A DNA stretch of 47,906 bases from Anaerolineales bacterium (GTDB lineage: Bacteria > Chloroflexota > Anaerolineae > Anaerolineales > UBA11858). Positions 16,275 to 22,550 of this stretch are shown here, piece by piece; position 1 is the stretch's first letter, and each line of letters starts with the position of its first letter. The stretch covers positions 1 through 47,906 of the forward strand of contig JADHTJ010000020.1 of the NCBI GenBank assembly GCA_016785015.1, given 5' to 3'. The translations under genes and the position numbers were made by a program. Below the pieces are notes generated by a model. It saw only the letters and a list, made by a program, of their open reading frames with translations, made no database searches and was not told the origin of the DNA.

Positions 16275-16624
16275 TCAATCAAGGTGATATATATTGGGTG
16301 GAACTTGAAGAACCAAAAGGATCAGAGCCAGGATTTCGTCACCCGCATATCGTGATACAAAACAATGTGTTCAATCGGAGTCGGATAAATACAGTCATTG
16401 TGTGTGCGCTGACATCGAACCTGAAACGAGCAGAAGCTCCGGGCAATGTATTACTAGAAGATGGGGAAGCGAATCTGCCAAAGCAAAGCATTATCAATGT
16501 ATCGCAGATATTTACAGTAGATAAAATGCAGTTGGAGGAATATATTGGAACGGTTTCAAAAGGGCGAGTTCGACAAATCCTTGAAGGGGTCCGATTACTA
16601 ACAGAACCGAGAGAAATTGAGTGA
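16268..16624 (+). CDS. mazF: MazF/PemK-type mRNA interferase toxin
   Basis: 118 residues. The start VINQGDIYWVELEEPKGSEP and the following RHPHIVIQNNVFN, TVIVCALTSNL and LPKQSIINVSQIFTVDK blocks are diagnostic of the MazF fold. These toxins cut single-stranded mRNA at short specific sequences. All core blocks are present, including the SQ/T region of the active site, so it is likely active. It overlaps its antitoxin gene by 7 nt. Confidence 0.92.
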   Translation: MVINQGDIYWVELEEPKGSEPGFRHPHIVIQNNVFNRSRINTVIVCALTSNLKRAEAPGNVLLEDGEANLPKQSIINVSQIFTVDKMQLEEYIGTVSKGRVRQILEGVRLLTEPREIE

Positions 16625-16687
16625 GACACAAACCGCATTGGTGGGGTGGCCACTCACACTTCAGCGGCAGGCTCAGGGGAGCCTTCA

Positions 16688-16764
16688 TCACGGCGGCGTG
16701 ATCAGATTAACTGTTGGAAAGTACGTTCGATATCTGCTTTCATCCCAGGTGATCAGATTTAAAC
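16688..16764 (-). pseudogene. Remnant of a PIN toxin gene (C-terminus only)
   Basis: The minus strand encodes NLITWDESRYRTYFPTVN followed by LITPP and a stop, nearly the same as the C-terminus of the PIN toxin at 18971-19381 (LITRDESRYRTYFPTVN...). About 330 nt of the toxin gene and the last codons of the AbrB gene are missing between this and 16765. So the first AbrB/PIN copy lost its toxin by an internal deletion. Confidence 0.85.
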
Positions 16765-16989
16765 TCAAGTCCTCGTCAATGCCATGATTTCTTCGGTGGA
16801 CATCTTGATGGATGCAGTCCCCCGCAGTTTAGAAAAACGTGAGCCAGATGGCTTATCGCTCTCCACCTTCTGTATATATACCCGATCATCTTCGCCGACA
16901 ATAAATTCAACCTCAGAAGCCTGCGTAATATTGAGCATATTGCGGATTTTTAGAGGGATGATAACCTGGCCTTTGATTGTAACTCGCAT
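16765..16989 (-). CDS. AbrB-family antitoxin, orphan copy
   Basis: 74 residues with the swapped-hairpin AbrB/SpoVT fold: MRVTIKGQVIIPLKIRNML, then VEFIVGEDDRVYIQKVE. It is nearly identical to the antitoxin at 19378-19608, but its final Met-Glu is replaced by an early stop made at the junction of a deletion that removed the toxin gene. It keeps the same promoter and operator upstream. An orphan antitoxin like this could still neutralise the intact toxin and repress both promoters. Confidence 0.85.
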   Translation of the reverse strand: MRVTIKGQVIIPLKIRNMLNITQASEVEFIVGEDDRVYIQKVESDKPSGSRFSKLRGTASIKMSTEEIMALTRT

Positions 16990-17222
16990 ATCTGGAACTC
17001 ACTCAAGGCAATAGGTAATAATATTACCAGTAATGATATTGCCCGCATCGATGCTGTCAAGCACAGTGTGCCATTTAGAGCTAGTGAAAGCATCCTACTA
17101 GGTAAGAAAAGGGGCATATCCGCTGAGATTTCATTGTTCGTTTCACCCAAATCAAAATTTCAACGATTCAGTAGATTTTCGTTGTGAATGATTAGATCCT
17201 TCTTACCCCTCACCGTTATGTT
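16771..17222. repeat. Direct repeat copy 1 (AbrB gene plus upstream region)
   Basis: About 452 bp, matching 19390-19841 at a constant offset of 2619 bp with roughly 15 differences by eye (about 97% identity) and no indel. It covers the antitoxin gene and 230 bp upstream of it. Both copies have the same orientation, so recombination between them would delete the RHH/PIN/MNT/HEPN operon between them. Confidence 0.9.
17007..17060 (-). promoter_or_regulatory. Promoter and multi-half-site operator of the orphan AbrB gene
   Basis: On the minus strand, TTGACA (17060-17055), 16 nt, TATCAT (17038-17033). Over and downstream of the -10 lie nested palindromes: GGTAATAATATTACC (17014-17028), ATTACCAGTAAT (17022-17033), and outer arms GGCAATA and TATTGCC. 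The repeated half-site is close to GGYAATA, which fits AbrB-type autoregulation. Confidence 0.7.
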
Positions 17223-17249
17223 CCAATAACGCTTGCCTAGGAAAAACCC

Positions 17250-17278
17250 TTGACTGCCGTACAACAACATGATATTCT
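17250..17278 (+). promoter_or_regulatory. Promoter of the RHH/PIN/MNT/HEPN operon
   Basis: TTGACT (17250-17255), 17 nt, TATTCT (17273-17278), then AGGAGAG and ATG at 17298. No clear palindrome overlaps it, unlike the other modules here. Confidence 0.55.
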
Positions 17279-17297
17279 GTATGGCAGGAGAGTTGAT

Positions 17298-17534
17298 ATG
17301 CAAAAAACTAAACTAACTGTACGCGTCCCACAAGACTTGCTCGAAAACTTCAGGAAGTATGCGCAGGAAAAAAATACTACAATGACCTCCCTAGTTGAAA
17401 CTTATCTTCGTCGCATTCCTCCTCAGGAACTGCCCATCGATGCACCTATCGTTCGCCGGGTTAGCGGCATACTATCCAAGCGAGTTAACATTGAAGATTA
17501 CAAAAAACACCTAACTCAAAAATATGGCAGCTAA
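17298..17534 (+). CDS. Ribbon-helix-helix-type antitoxin of a PIN toxin
   Basis: 78 residues. MQKTKLTVRVPQDLLENFRKYAQ is an RHH-like DNA-binding start, followed by TTMTSLVETYLRRI and a C-terminal tail, as in antitoxins paired with PIN toxins. The frame opens at TTG 17250, but AGGAGAG lies 7 nt before ATG 17298, and TTG 17250 is the -35 box. It overlaps the PIN gene by 11 nt, so translation is probably coupled. Confidence 0.82.
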   Translation: MQKTKLTVRVPQDLLENFRKYAQEKNTTMTSLVETYLRRIPPQELPIDAPIVRRVSGILSKRVNIEDYKKHLTQKYGS

Positions 17535-17943
17535 AACAATAATATTGATTGATCTCAATATCATATTGGATGTTTTACAAAAGCGAGAGCCGTTTTATGA
17601 AGCTTCGGCGCGTATACTGGCAGCAGTTGAGACAGGGTTGCTCAAAGGATACATCGCCGCGCACAGCATCACCACCATCTTTTATCTCGTCCAAGAAGAC
17701 AAATCTTCTACAGAAGCTCGAGCAGTAATCACCAGTTTAATGCAATTCCTGAAAATTGCCCCAGTCAGTCAAAGCACGATCGATCAGGCTCTTAATCTTG
17801 ATTACAATGATTTTGAAGATGCTGTCCAGATGATTTCAGCGTTACAATGCAAAGCAGATTATTTGCTTACGCGCAATATAACTGACTACCAACCTGCCCT
17901 TATCCCTGTTGTTCAACCAGTGGATTTTGTCGACACGATATAA
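17524..17943 (+). CDS. PIN-domain toxin (VapC-like ribonuclease)
   Basis: 139 residues. The first acidic active-site residue is D10 in TIILIDLNIILDVL, followed by EPFYEASARIL and the later acidic stretch YNDFEDAVQ, then CKADYLLTRNITDY, a common PIN C-terminal block. These toxins are metal-dependent RNases. All expected blocks are present. It overlaps its antitoxin gene and is followed 14 nt later by the MNT gene, so four genes of two different module types appear to share one transcript. Confidence 0.87.
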   Translation: MAAKTIILIDLNIILDVLQKREPFYEASARILAAVETGLLKGYIAAHSITTIFYLVQEDKSSTEARAVITSLMQFLKIAPVSQSTIDQALNLDYNDFEDAVQMISALQCKADYLLTRNITDYQPALIPVVQPVDFVDTI

Positions 17944-17957
17944 TTTGAGTAAATATC

Positions 17958-18332
17958 ATGAAAACCGAAACTCCATTAAAACAAGATACTCGCTTACAAA
18001 CCAAACAGGTCACACCCGCTTTGCTATCTTACATTGTAGAAAAAATCGTTCGCGAAATAGGGCCGAAGCAAATTATCCTTTTTGGATCTCGTGCCAAAGG
18101 CGATGCAAATGAACTTAGTGATGTCGATCTTTTTATTGTCCATGAAAGCGAAAAATCGAATCGAGAAGTTCGACGGGAAATTGAATATCTCTTATGGGGA
18201 CGACGATTTGGGATTGACTTAATCGTACGCAATTCAGATGATGTAGCCCAAAATATTGCTGATAGCAATCCCTTCTATTCTCAACATATTTTTGCGGAAG
18301 GGCATGTTTTATATGAACAACATGCCTCGTAA
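17958..18332 (+). CDS. Minimal nucleotidyltransferase (MNT/MntA-type antitoxin)
   Basis: 124 residues. The pol-beta-type motif FGSRAKGDANELSDVDLF (about 42-59) gives G43-S44 and the metal-binding D55 and D57; D87 in FGIDLIVR is a candidate third carboxylate. In MNT/HEPN pairs the MNT protein is the antitoxin and can modify the HEPN toxin with nucleotides. An N-terminal extension of about 20 residues precedes the domain. The HEPN gene overlaps its end by 20 nt. Confidence 0.87.
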   Translation: MKTETPLKQDTRLQTKQVTPALLSYIVEKIVREIGPKQIILFGSRAKGDANELSDVDLFIVHESEKSNREVRREIEYLLWGRRFGIDLIVRNSDDVAQNIADSNPFYSQHIFAEGHVLYEQHAS

Positions 18333-18726
18333 ACCCACAGAAACAACAAAAGCTTGGCTTCGCTATGCAGCAGGAGATCTAGCTGTTGCACAACGCGAGC
18401 TAGATAGCGAAATCCCCGTTTATCACACGATCTGCTTCTTGTGCCAGAGTTCTGCAGAGAAATTCATCAAGGGTTTCTTGATTTCATGTGGATGGCATCT
18501 AGAGAAAACGCATGATATTGTTGAGTTACTTGGATATTGTTCTGATTACGATTCAGTATTAGGTTCAATGATTGTTGAAGGCGCAATATTGAATGAATAT
18601 ATTGTTGCTGGTCGATACCCAGGGGATGTAGCTGCGGAAGGTATTAGCGCTGATGCAGCAAAGGAAGCGCTCGAGGCAGTTCATCGTATTCGAGCTCGGA
18701 TTATGAAGTTGATGGAATTTAATTGA
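18313..18726 (+). CDS. HEPN-domain protein (partner of the MNT protein)
   Basis: 137 residues. Blocks typical of the MNT-linked HEPN family are seen: KAWLRYAAGDLAVAQREL, CFLCQSSAEKFIKGFLI, KTHDIVELL and YIVAGRYPGD. I find no R-x4-6-H motif anywhere in the protein, so RNase activity of the HepT kind is doubtful; it may act differently or be a non-catalytic partner. ATG 18313 lies inside the end of the MNT gene; ATG 18322 is an alternative. An earlier in-frame start at 18256 would overlap too far. Confidence 0.83.
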   Translation: MNNMPRKPTETTKAWLRYAAGDLAVAQRELDSEIPVYHTICFLCQSSAEKFIKGFLISCGWHLEKTHDIVELLGYCSDYDSVLGSMIVEGAILNEYIVAGRYPGDVAAEGISADAAKEALEAVHRIRARIMKLMEFN

Positions 18727-18790
18727 AATTGATCCAGCACGGAAAATATGGGGTCACCCTACTCACATCCAAGCAGAGGTAACATTTTAG

Positions 18791-18829
18791 CTTTTGCAAA
18801 TCCGCAATGGTATTGCGGATTTGCAAAAG
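18791..18829. repeat. Perfect 18-bp inverted repeat with 3-nt loop
   Basis: CTTTTGCAAATCCGCAAT, GGT, then the exact reverse complement. It lies between the HEPN gene and the converging PIN gene. Neither side has a strong T-run, although the outer part of each arm reads TTTTG. It could be a bidirectional terminator, a protein-binding site or a target or footprint of a mobile sequence. Confidence 0.9.
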
Positions 18830-18970
18830 TCTCGTTGATCGTATGATGAACTTTCGAAATATACCAAATTCCACCCCTAAGTTTTCCCTTCTGCTGTATA
18901 CATTGCTGATAATTTTTTTATGACGTGTTCCGTAAATCCTCTTGCTTCAACGGTAGGTTCACGAGAATCT

Positions 18971-19381
18971 TCACAATTGTGGAGTTATCAGATTGACTGT
19001 TGGGAAGTAAGTTCGATATCTGCTTTCATCCCTGGTAATTAGATATAAATCCATCACTGCAGCTTGGGCGCTAATATAGAAATCTGAAAGTGGTGAAGAT
19101 TTTATTCCTCTATTTCTTCGGTAATTTAGGAAAGCTTTCCCAGCCAGGAACAATGCCTCCTTCGGGATCTCAAGCATTTGGAACGCAGCGATTTGCATGG
19201 CCTTTTCCAATTCTTCGATGCGCTCAAACCCTATCGACACTTCTGTATAGACAACCTGGTTGATGTACAAAATGTCTTTGTCACCATATGTGGCTAAAGT
19301 AGCTTGAGACCAGTCTGCCCCATTGGGATCATTCAGGAATAAATCTAAGACCACATTCGAATCGACCAGATATCCGTTCAC
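18971..19381 (-). CDS. PIN-domain toxin (VapC) paired with an AbrB antitoxin
   Basis: 136 residues. Active-site acids are visible at D7 (YLVDSNVVLDLF), the Glu in VVYTEVSIGFE and the Asp in SPLSDFYISAQAAV; the C-terminus is LITRDESRYRTYFPTV. It should be a Mg-dependent RNase held in check by the AbrB protein encoded upstream, whose stop it overlaps by 4 nt (GTGA), with GTG as start. The sequence appears intact, in contrast to the deleted copy at 16688. Confidence 0.88.
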   Translation of the reverse strand: MNGYLVDSNVVLDLFLNDPNGADWSQATLATYGDKDILYINQVVYTEVSIGFERIEELEKAMQIAAFQMLEIPKEALFLAGKAFLNYRRNRGIKSSPLSDFYISAQAAVMDLYLITRDESRYRTYFPTVNLITPQL

Positions 19382-19608
19382 TCCATAGTCCTCGTTAATG
19401 CCATTATTTCTTCGGTGGACATCTTGATGGATGCAGACCCTCGCAGTTTAGAAAAACGTGAGCCAGATGGCATATCGCTCTCCACCTTCTGTATATATAC
19501 CCGATCATCTTCGCCGACAATAAATTCAACATCAGAAGCCTGCGTAATATTGAGCATATTGCGGATTTTTAGAGGGATGATAACCTGGCCTTTGATTGTA
19601 ACTCGCAT
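19378..19608 (-). CDS. AbrB-family antitoxin of the intact AbrB/PIN module
   Basis: 76 residues, MRVTIKGQVIIPLKIRNML then VEFIVGEDDRVYIQKVE, ending MALTRTME. It is the full-length version of the orphan at 16765-16989 and differs from it at a handful of residues. It should bind DNA at the palindromes upstream and neutralise the PIN toxin encoded after it with a 4-nt overlap. The region upstream is 97% like that of the orphan. Confidence 0.88.
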   Translation of the reverse strand: MRVTIKGQVIIPLKIRNMLNITQASDVEFIVGEDDRVYIQKVESDMPSGSRFSKLRGSASIKMSTEEIMALTRTME

Positions 19609-19841
19609 ATCTGGAACTCACTCAAGGCAATAGGTAATAATATTACCAGTAATGATATTGCTCGCATCGATGCTGTCAAGCACAGTGCGCCATTTAGAGC
19701 TAGTGAAAGCATCCTACTAGGTAAGAAAAGGGGCATATCCGCTGAGATTTCATTGTCCTTTTCACCCAAATCAAAATTTCAACGATTCAGTAGATTTTCG
19801 TTGTGAATGATTAGATCCTTCTATCCTCTCGCCGTTAAGTT
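19390..19841. repeat. Direct repeat copy 2 (AbrB gene plus upstream region)
   Basis: The partner of 16771-17222, same orientation, same length. The repeat ends at the CTCGCCGTTAAGTT motif (19828-19841), which also occurs at 22551-22564. Confidence 0.9.
19626..19679 (-). promoter_or_regulatory. Promoter and operator of the intact AbrB/PIN module
   Basis: Same arrangement as copy 1: TTGACA, 16 nt, TATCAT on the minus strand, with GGTAATAATATTACC and ATTACCAGTAAT. The outer half-site is changed by one base (TATTGCT instead of TATTGCC). Confidence 0.7.
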
Positions 19842-19870
19842 AGTTTTTCGCAGGGTGCAACAATATGATT

Positions 19871-21022
19871 TTATAACCCCGATTCCTGGAATAAAAATCC
19901 TTCGAAATTGTCCGGATTGACTGTCTGCAGTTCCGAGCCAGGATAGGCGTTCAAGAATTCGGTACGTGTTGCCAGCCGGATGCGGCTTTCCCCCCATTTG
20001 AATTCGTAACCGAACAACTTGCCGCTATATTCTTCGATGTAGTCAATTTCCTTGCGGTCATATGTGCGCCAAAAGTAATCATTGGTTCGGCGCCCAGCGA
20101 TCTGATTTGCTTTGCGTCGCTCCACCATTAAGAAATTTTCCCATAACTGACCGGCATCATTGCGGATTTTCAACGGGTTGAAGTTCTGGATCAGGCTGTT
20201 ACGTACGCCATTATCATAAAAATAGTAACGAGCATTTTTGGTCACTTCTTTACGTAAGTTGCGTGAGAAGCCTCCTACCCGAAAAATGACGAACACTTTC
20301 TCTAGCAAATCCAAGTAGCGCTCCACCGTCTGCCTGTTTATTGCCAGGCTGGTCGCCAGTTCAGATAGCGATACCTCCTGCCCAATCTGGAAAGCCAGGA
20401 GGCGTAACAGATCCACTATTTTCTCAGAACGCCTAAGACCATCCAATTCGAGAATATCACGATACAAATAGGAGCCGACCAATTCACCCAGCAGGCGAGC
20501 GCGCAGGTCAGGGTTTTCGGTGGTAATGATGGCAGGATAACCACCCCAGGTCAGCCAGCGTTCCAACTGATTACGAGTTTCCAATGTCCCAAACGTCTCC
20601 CTTACCTCACCGTAGCTGACCGGATACAGTGTAAGGGTGATTTTGCGTCCGGTAAGCGGTTCGCTGATTTTATTTGCCAAGTCGAAAGATGCCGAACCCG
20701 TCGCAAGAATGCGAATATTGGGGTAACTATCCACCATGATCTTCAGATTCAGACCGATGTTGGAAACGCGCTGGGCTTCATCTACAACCAGTAGCTCTGC
20801 ATCCCCCAGCAATTCACCCAGAAGTTGCCGGTCCTGGCTGCCAAGCGTTTCGCGATATAGTAACTCATCTGCGCTGACAAAACGGCTCCGCAATGGCGTA
20901 ACGTTTAGCAAATCGTGTGCCAGCGTGGTTTTCCCAACTTGCCGAGGTCCATAAAGTACCACAACCTTACCTGGAATCAAATATTTCTGAAGTTGAGGGA
21001 GTAGGGCTCGATTTATTTTCAT
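19871..21022 (-). CDS. AAA ATPase with DUF4143 C-terminal domain (second copy)
   Basis: 383 residues. Walker A GPRQVGKTT at 25-33, Walker B LLVVDEAQ with D81-E82, then ATGSASFDL. A winged-helix-like segment (LATSLAINRQTVERYLDLLE) is followed by DUF4143 with YYFYDNGVRNSLI and a nuclease-like EIDYIEEYSGKLFGYEFKW. The architecture matches the gene at 13688-14833 but the sequences are well diverged. Biological role unknown. A TATAAT box ends 6 nt upstream of the ATG, and a 9-bp inverted repeat spans from the -35 region to the start codon, so it looks leaderless and tightly repressed. Confidence 0.88.
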   Translation of the reverse strand: MKINRALLPQLQKYLIPGKVVVLYGPRQVGKTTLAHDLLNVTPLRSRFVSADELLYRETLGSQDRQLLGELLGDAELLVVDEAQRVSNIGLNLKIMVDSYPNIRILATGSASFDLANKISEPLTGRKITLTLYPVSYGEVRETFGTLETRNQLERWLTWGGYPAIITTENPDLRARLLGELVGSYLYRDILELDGLRRSEKIVDLLRLLAFQIGQEVSLSELATSLAINRQTVERYLDLLEKVFVIFRVGGFSRNLRKEVTKNARYYFYDNGVRNSLIQNFNPLKIRNDAGQLWENFLMVERRKANQIAGRRTNDYFWRTYDRKEIDYIEEYSGKLFGYEFKWGESRIRLATRTEFLNAYPGSELQTVNPDNFEGFLFQESGL

Positions 21023-21057
21023 AAATACATTATATCGTACCGTCCGTATTTATGCAA
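21020..21057 (-). promoter_or_regulatory. Promoter and operator of the second AAA/DUF4143 gene
   Basis: On the minus strand, TTGCAT (21057-21052), 17 nt, TATAAT (21034-21029), then ATG at 21022. A perfect 9-bp inverted repeat, CATAAATAC and GTATTTATG (21020-21028 and 21046-21054, 17 nt apart), has the start codon itself inside one arm. Confidence 0.7.
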
Positions 21058-21090
21058 ATATACATGGTTGGAATTCGTTGATTGAGCCTA

Positions 21091-21517
21091 CTATAAAGTA
21101 TCTTTACTCCAATTATCCAAAAAAATGGTTACGCCACTGCGAGTGGCAGCCTGGCGCAAGGCACTATCCAGCGTCGCTAATTGAAGACCTGTCTGCATCG
21201 CCAAATCCAGGTACGCTGCGTCGTATGTTGAAAGTGTATGCTCCCGAGCCAAGTTGAAAGATACGTTGTTCAGTAGAGAGATCTACTTCAATAGGTAACT
21301 GCCGCAACAGTTCTAAAAAGTGCACACCCTCGGCTTTGGTAATCCGTTTCCTCCTCTCGGCTACAACCATGACGTTAGCAACCTCCAATGGCCATAAACT
21401 GGGCACGAGGGCGTTATTCTCTATGAGGTGGTCCAGGACAGCATCGGCATAAACATTAGCTTCGTCTTCAAAGCACCATGCCATGACAATAGAAGCGTCT
21501 AGAACATACTCAGCCAC
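21091..21517 (-). pseudogene. VapC-type PIN toxin broken by a +1 frameshift
   Basis: The first frame gives MAEYVLDASIVMAWCFED (active-site D7), PLEVANVMV and RIFQL, a normal VapC N-terminal part, then runs into nonsense and stops at 21164. In the next frame the expected C-terminus continues: LAREHTLSTYDAAYLDLAMQ, GLQLATLDSALRQAA, ending WSKDTL and a stop at 21091. One extra base near RIFQL (around 21253) explains it. The length 427 nt is 3n+1, as expected for a single insertion. Real loss of function is likely, but a sequencing error is possible. Confidence 0.85.
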
Positions 21518-21756
21518 TATGCACGTCCATCTTCGATCATTTCTCGCACAGATAGTCCATCCAGGTGATGTTTCTGGCGAAAGGATTTAATATCCGCAAT
21601 GATTTCCTGCACGGGTCGAGGGGAGTTAGGTGATACGGGAGAGAGAACTGCCACGGGCACCCCGTGCCGGGTTATCGTGATGCGTTCGCCGTGCGTCACC
21701 CGTTCGATAAGTTTTGAGAATTGGATCTTGGCTTGGTAAGCTCCAATAGAATGCAT
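21517..21756 (-). CDS. Phd/YefM-type antitoxin of a broken PIN toxin
   Basis: 79 residues. MHSIGAYQAKIQFSKLIERV, GERITITRHGVPVAVL and the C-terminal SVREMIEDGRA are typical of Phd-fold antitoxins paired with VapC toxins. AGGAG lies 8 nt before ATG 21756, so that start is better than the GTG at 21765. Its stop overlaps the toxin start by 1 nt. With the toxin frameshifted it is effectively an orphan antitoxin. Confidence 0.88.
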   Translation of the reverse strand: MHSIGAYQAKIQFSKLIERVTHGERITITRHGVPVAVLSPVSPNSPRPVQEIIADIKSFRQKHHLDGLSVREMIEDGRA

Positions 21757-21880
21757 AGGATACACTCCTTTGGTCAGGCAAGATTATGACTAGCCCAACA
21801 TGCTTTTTCCCATAAGGCAAATGTGGAAGAACTTTCCCTGGTTCAAGTTCTAACTAGTGGAGTTACCGAAAAAGCACATA

Positions 21881-21909
21881 TTGACAACGTATATACAAAG
21901 AGCTATACT
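21881..21909 (+). promoter_or_regulatory. Promoter of the BrnTA module
   Basis: Consensus TTGACA (21881-21886), 17 nt, TATACT (21904-21909). GTATA (21889-21893) and TATAC (21904-21908) form a possible operator. The ATG is only 8 nt after the -10 and has no Shine-Dalgarno, so the transcript is probably leaderless. Confidence 0.75.
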
Positions 21910-21917
21910 TTGGCTTG

Positions 21918-22214
21918 ATGAATATTAGATACACCCTGCACGGCATAACCTTCGAATGGGATAGCCGTAAGGCAGCAAGCAATGCCCGCAAACACGAAAT
22001 TTCCTTCGAGTTAGCTTGCGAGGCATTTTTTGATCCCTTTGTATTCTATTTAGGTGATGAAGTCATAAATGATGAACTTCGAGAAACGATAATTGGGATG
22101 ACGAAGAATTGGCGATTATTGTATGTAGTTTTTGTATTAAATGAAGATATAGTGCGGGTGATTTCCGCTCGATTTGTGACGAAGACAGAGAGAGAAGATT
22201 ATGAAAACCAATAA
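21918..22214 (+). CDS. brnT: BrnT-type ribonuclease toxin
   Basis: 98 residues, normal for the family. TFEWDSRKAASNARKHEISFELACEAFFDP is the diagnostic BrnT start (FEWDxxKAxxNxxKHxxxFE), and RVISARFVTKTEREDYE is the usual C-terminus. BrnT is a RelE-fold RNase neutralised by BrnA. The start is ATG 21918, one codon after a possible TTG. BrnA overlaps its end by 14 nt, the normal BrnTA order. Confidence 0.92.
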   Translation: MNIRYTLHGITFEWDSRKAASNARKHEISFELACEAFFDPFVFYLGDEVINDELRETIIGMTKNWRLLYVVFVLNEDIVRVISARFVTKTEREDYENQ

Positions 22215-22488
22215 ACTGAAGGAACGGTTGAAAAAAGACAAGCAGATGACGATGATAAGTCTGAGAATACCAGAAGATGTAGTTGAAGACCTGAAGCGAA
22301 TTGCGCCGCTATTAGGTTTTTCTGGCTATCAACCTCTAATGAGAGCATATATTGGACAAGGATTGCGAGTTGATCTTGAACGACTAGAGGGAAGTGTAGA
22401 ACTAACAACGCTAATAGAGAGTTTACGAAACCAGGGCGTAAAGGATGATGTTATTGCTTCAGCGATGGCAGAAGCACAAAATTTCTAG
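22201..22488 (+). CDS. brnA: BrnA-like ribbon-helix-helix antitoxin
   Basis: 95 residues. MTMISLRIPEDVVEDLKRIAPLLGFSGYQPLMRAYIGQGL is a ribbon-helix-helix domain like that of BrnA/CopG antitoxins, followed by a longer acidic tail. It follows and overlaps BrnT, should neutralise it and repress the promoter at 21881-21909. It is the last gene of the accessory island; the polysaccharide genes converge on it from the right. Confidence 0.82.
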   Translation: MKTNKLKERLKKDKQMTMISLRIPEDVVEDLKRIAPLLGFSGYQPLMRAYIGQGLRVDLERLEGSVELTTLIESLRNQGVKDDVIASAMAEAQNF

Positions 22489-22550
22489 ATACGGGTAGAT
22501 GTTGATGGCATGTGTACTAGAAAGCGGTCTGATTCGTCTGTCCCCATTTC

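Noticed and set aside
13688..21022. AAA/DUF4143 genes as a phage-defence system
   Set aside because: No nuclease, helicase or methylase partner is encoded next to them. Their role is unknown, and the context supports only membership in an addiction-type island.
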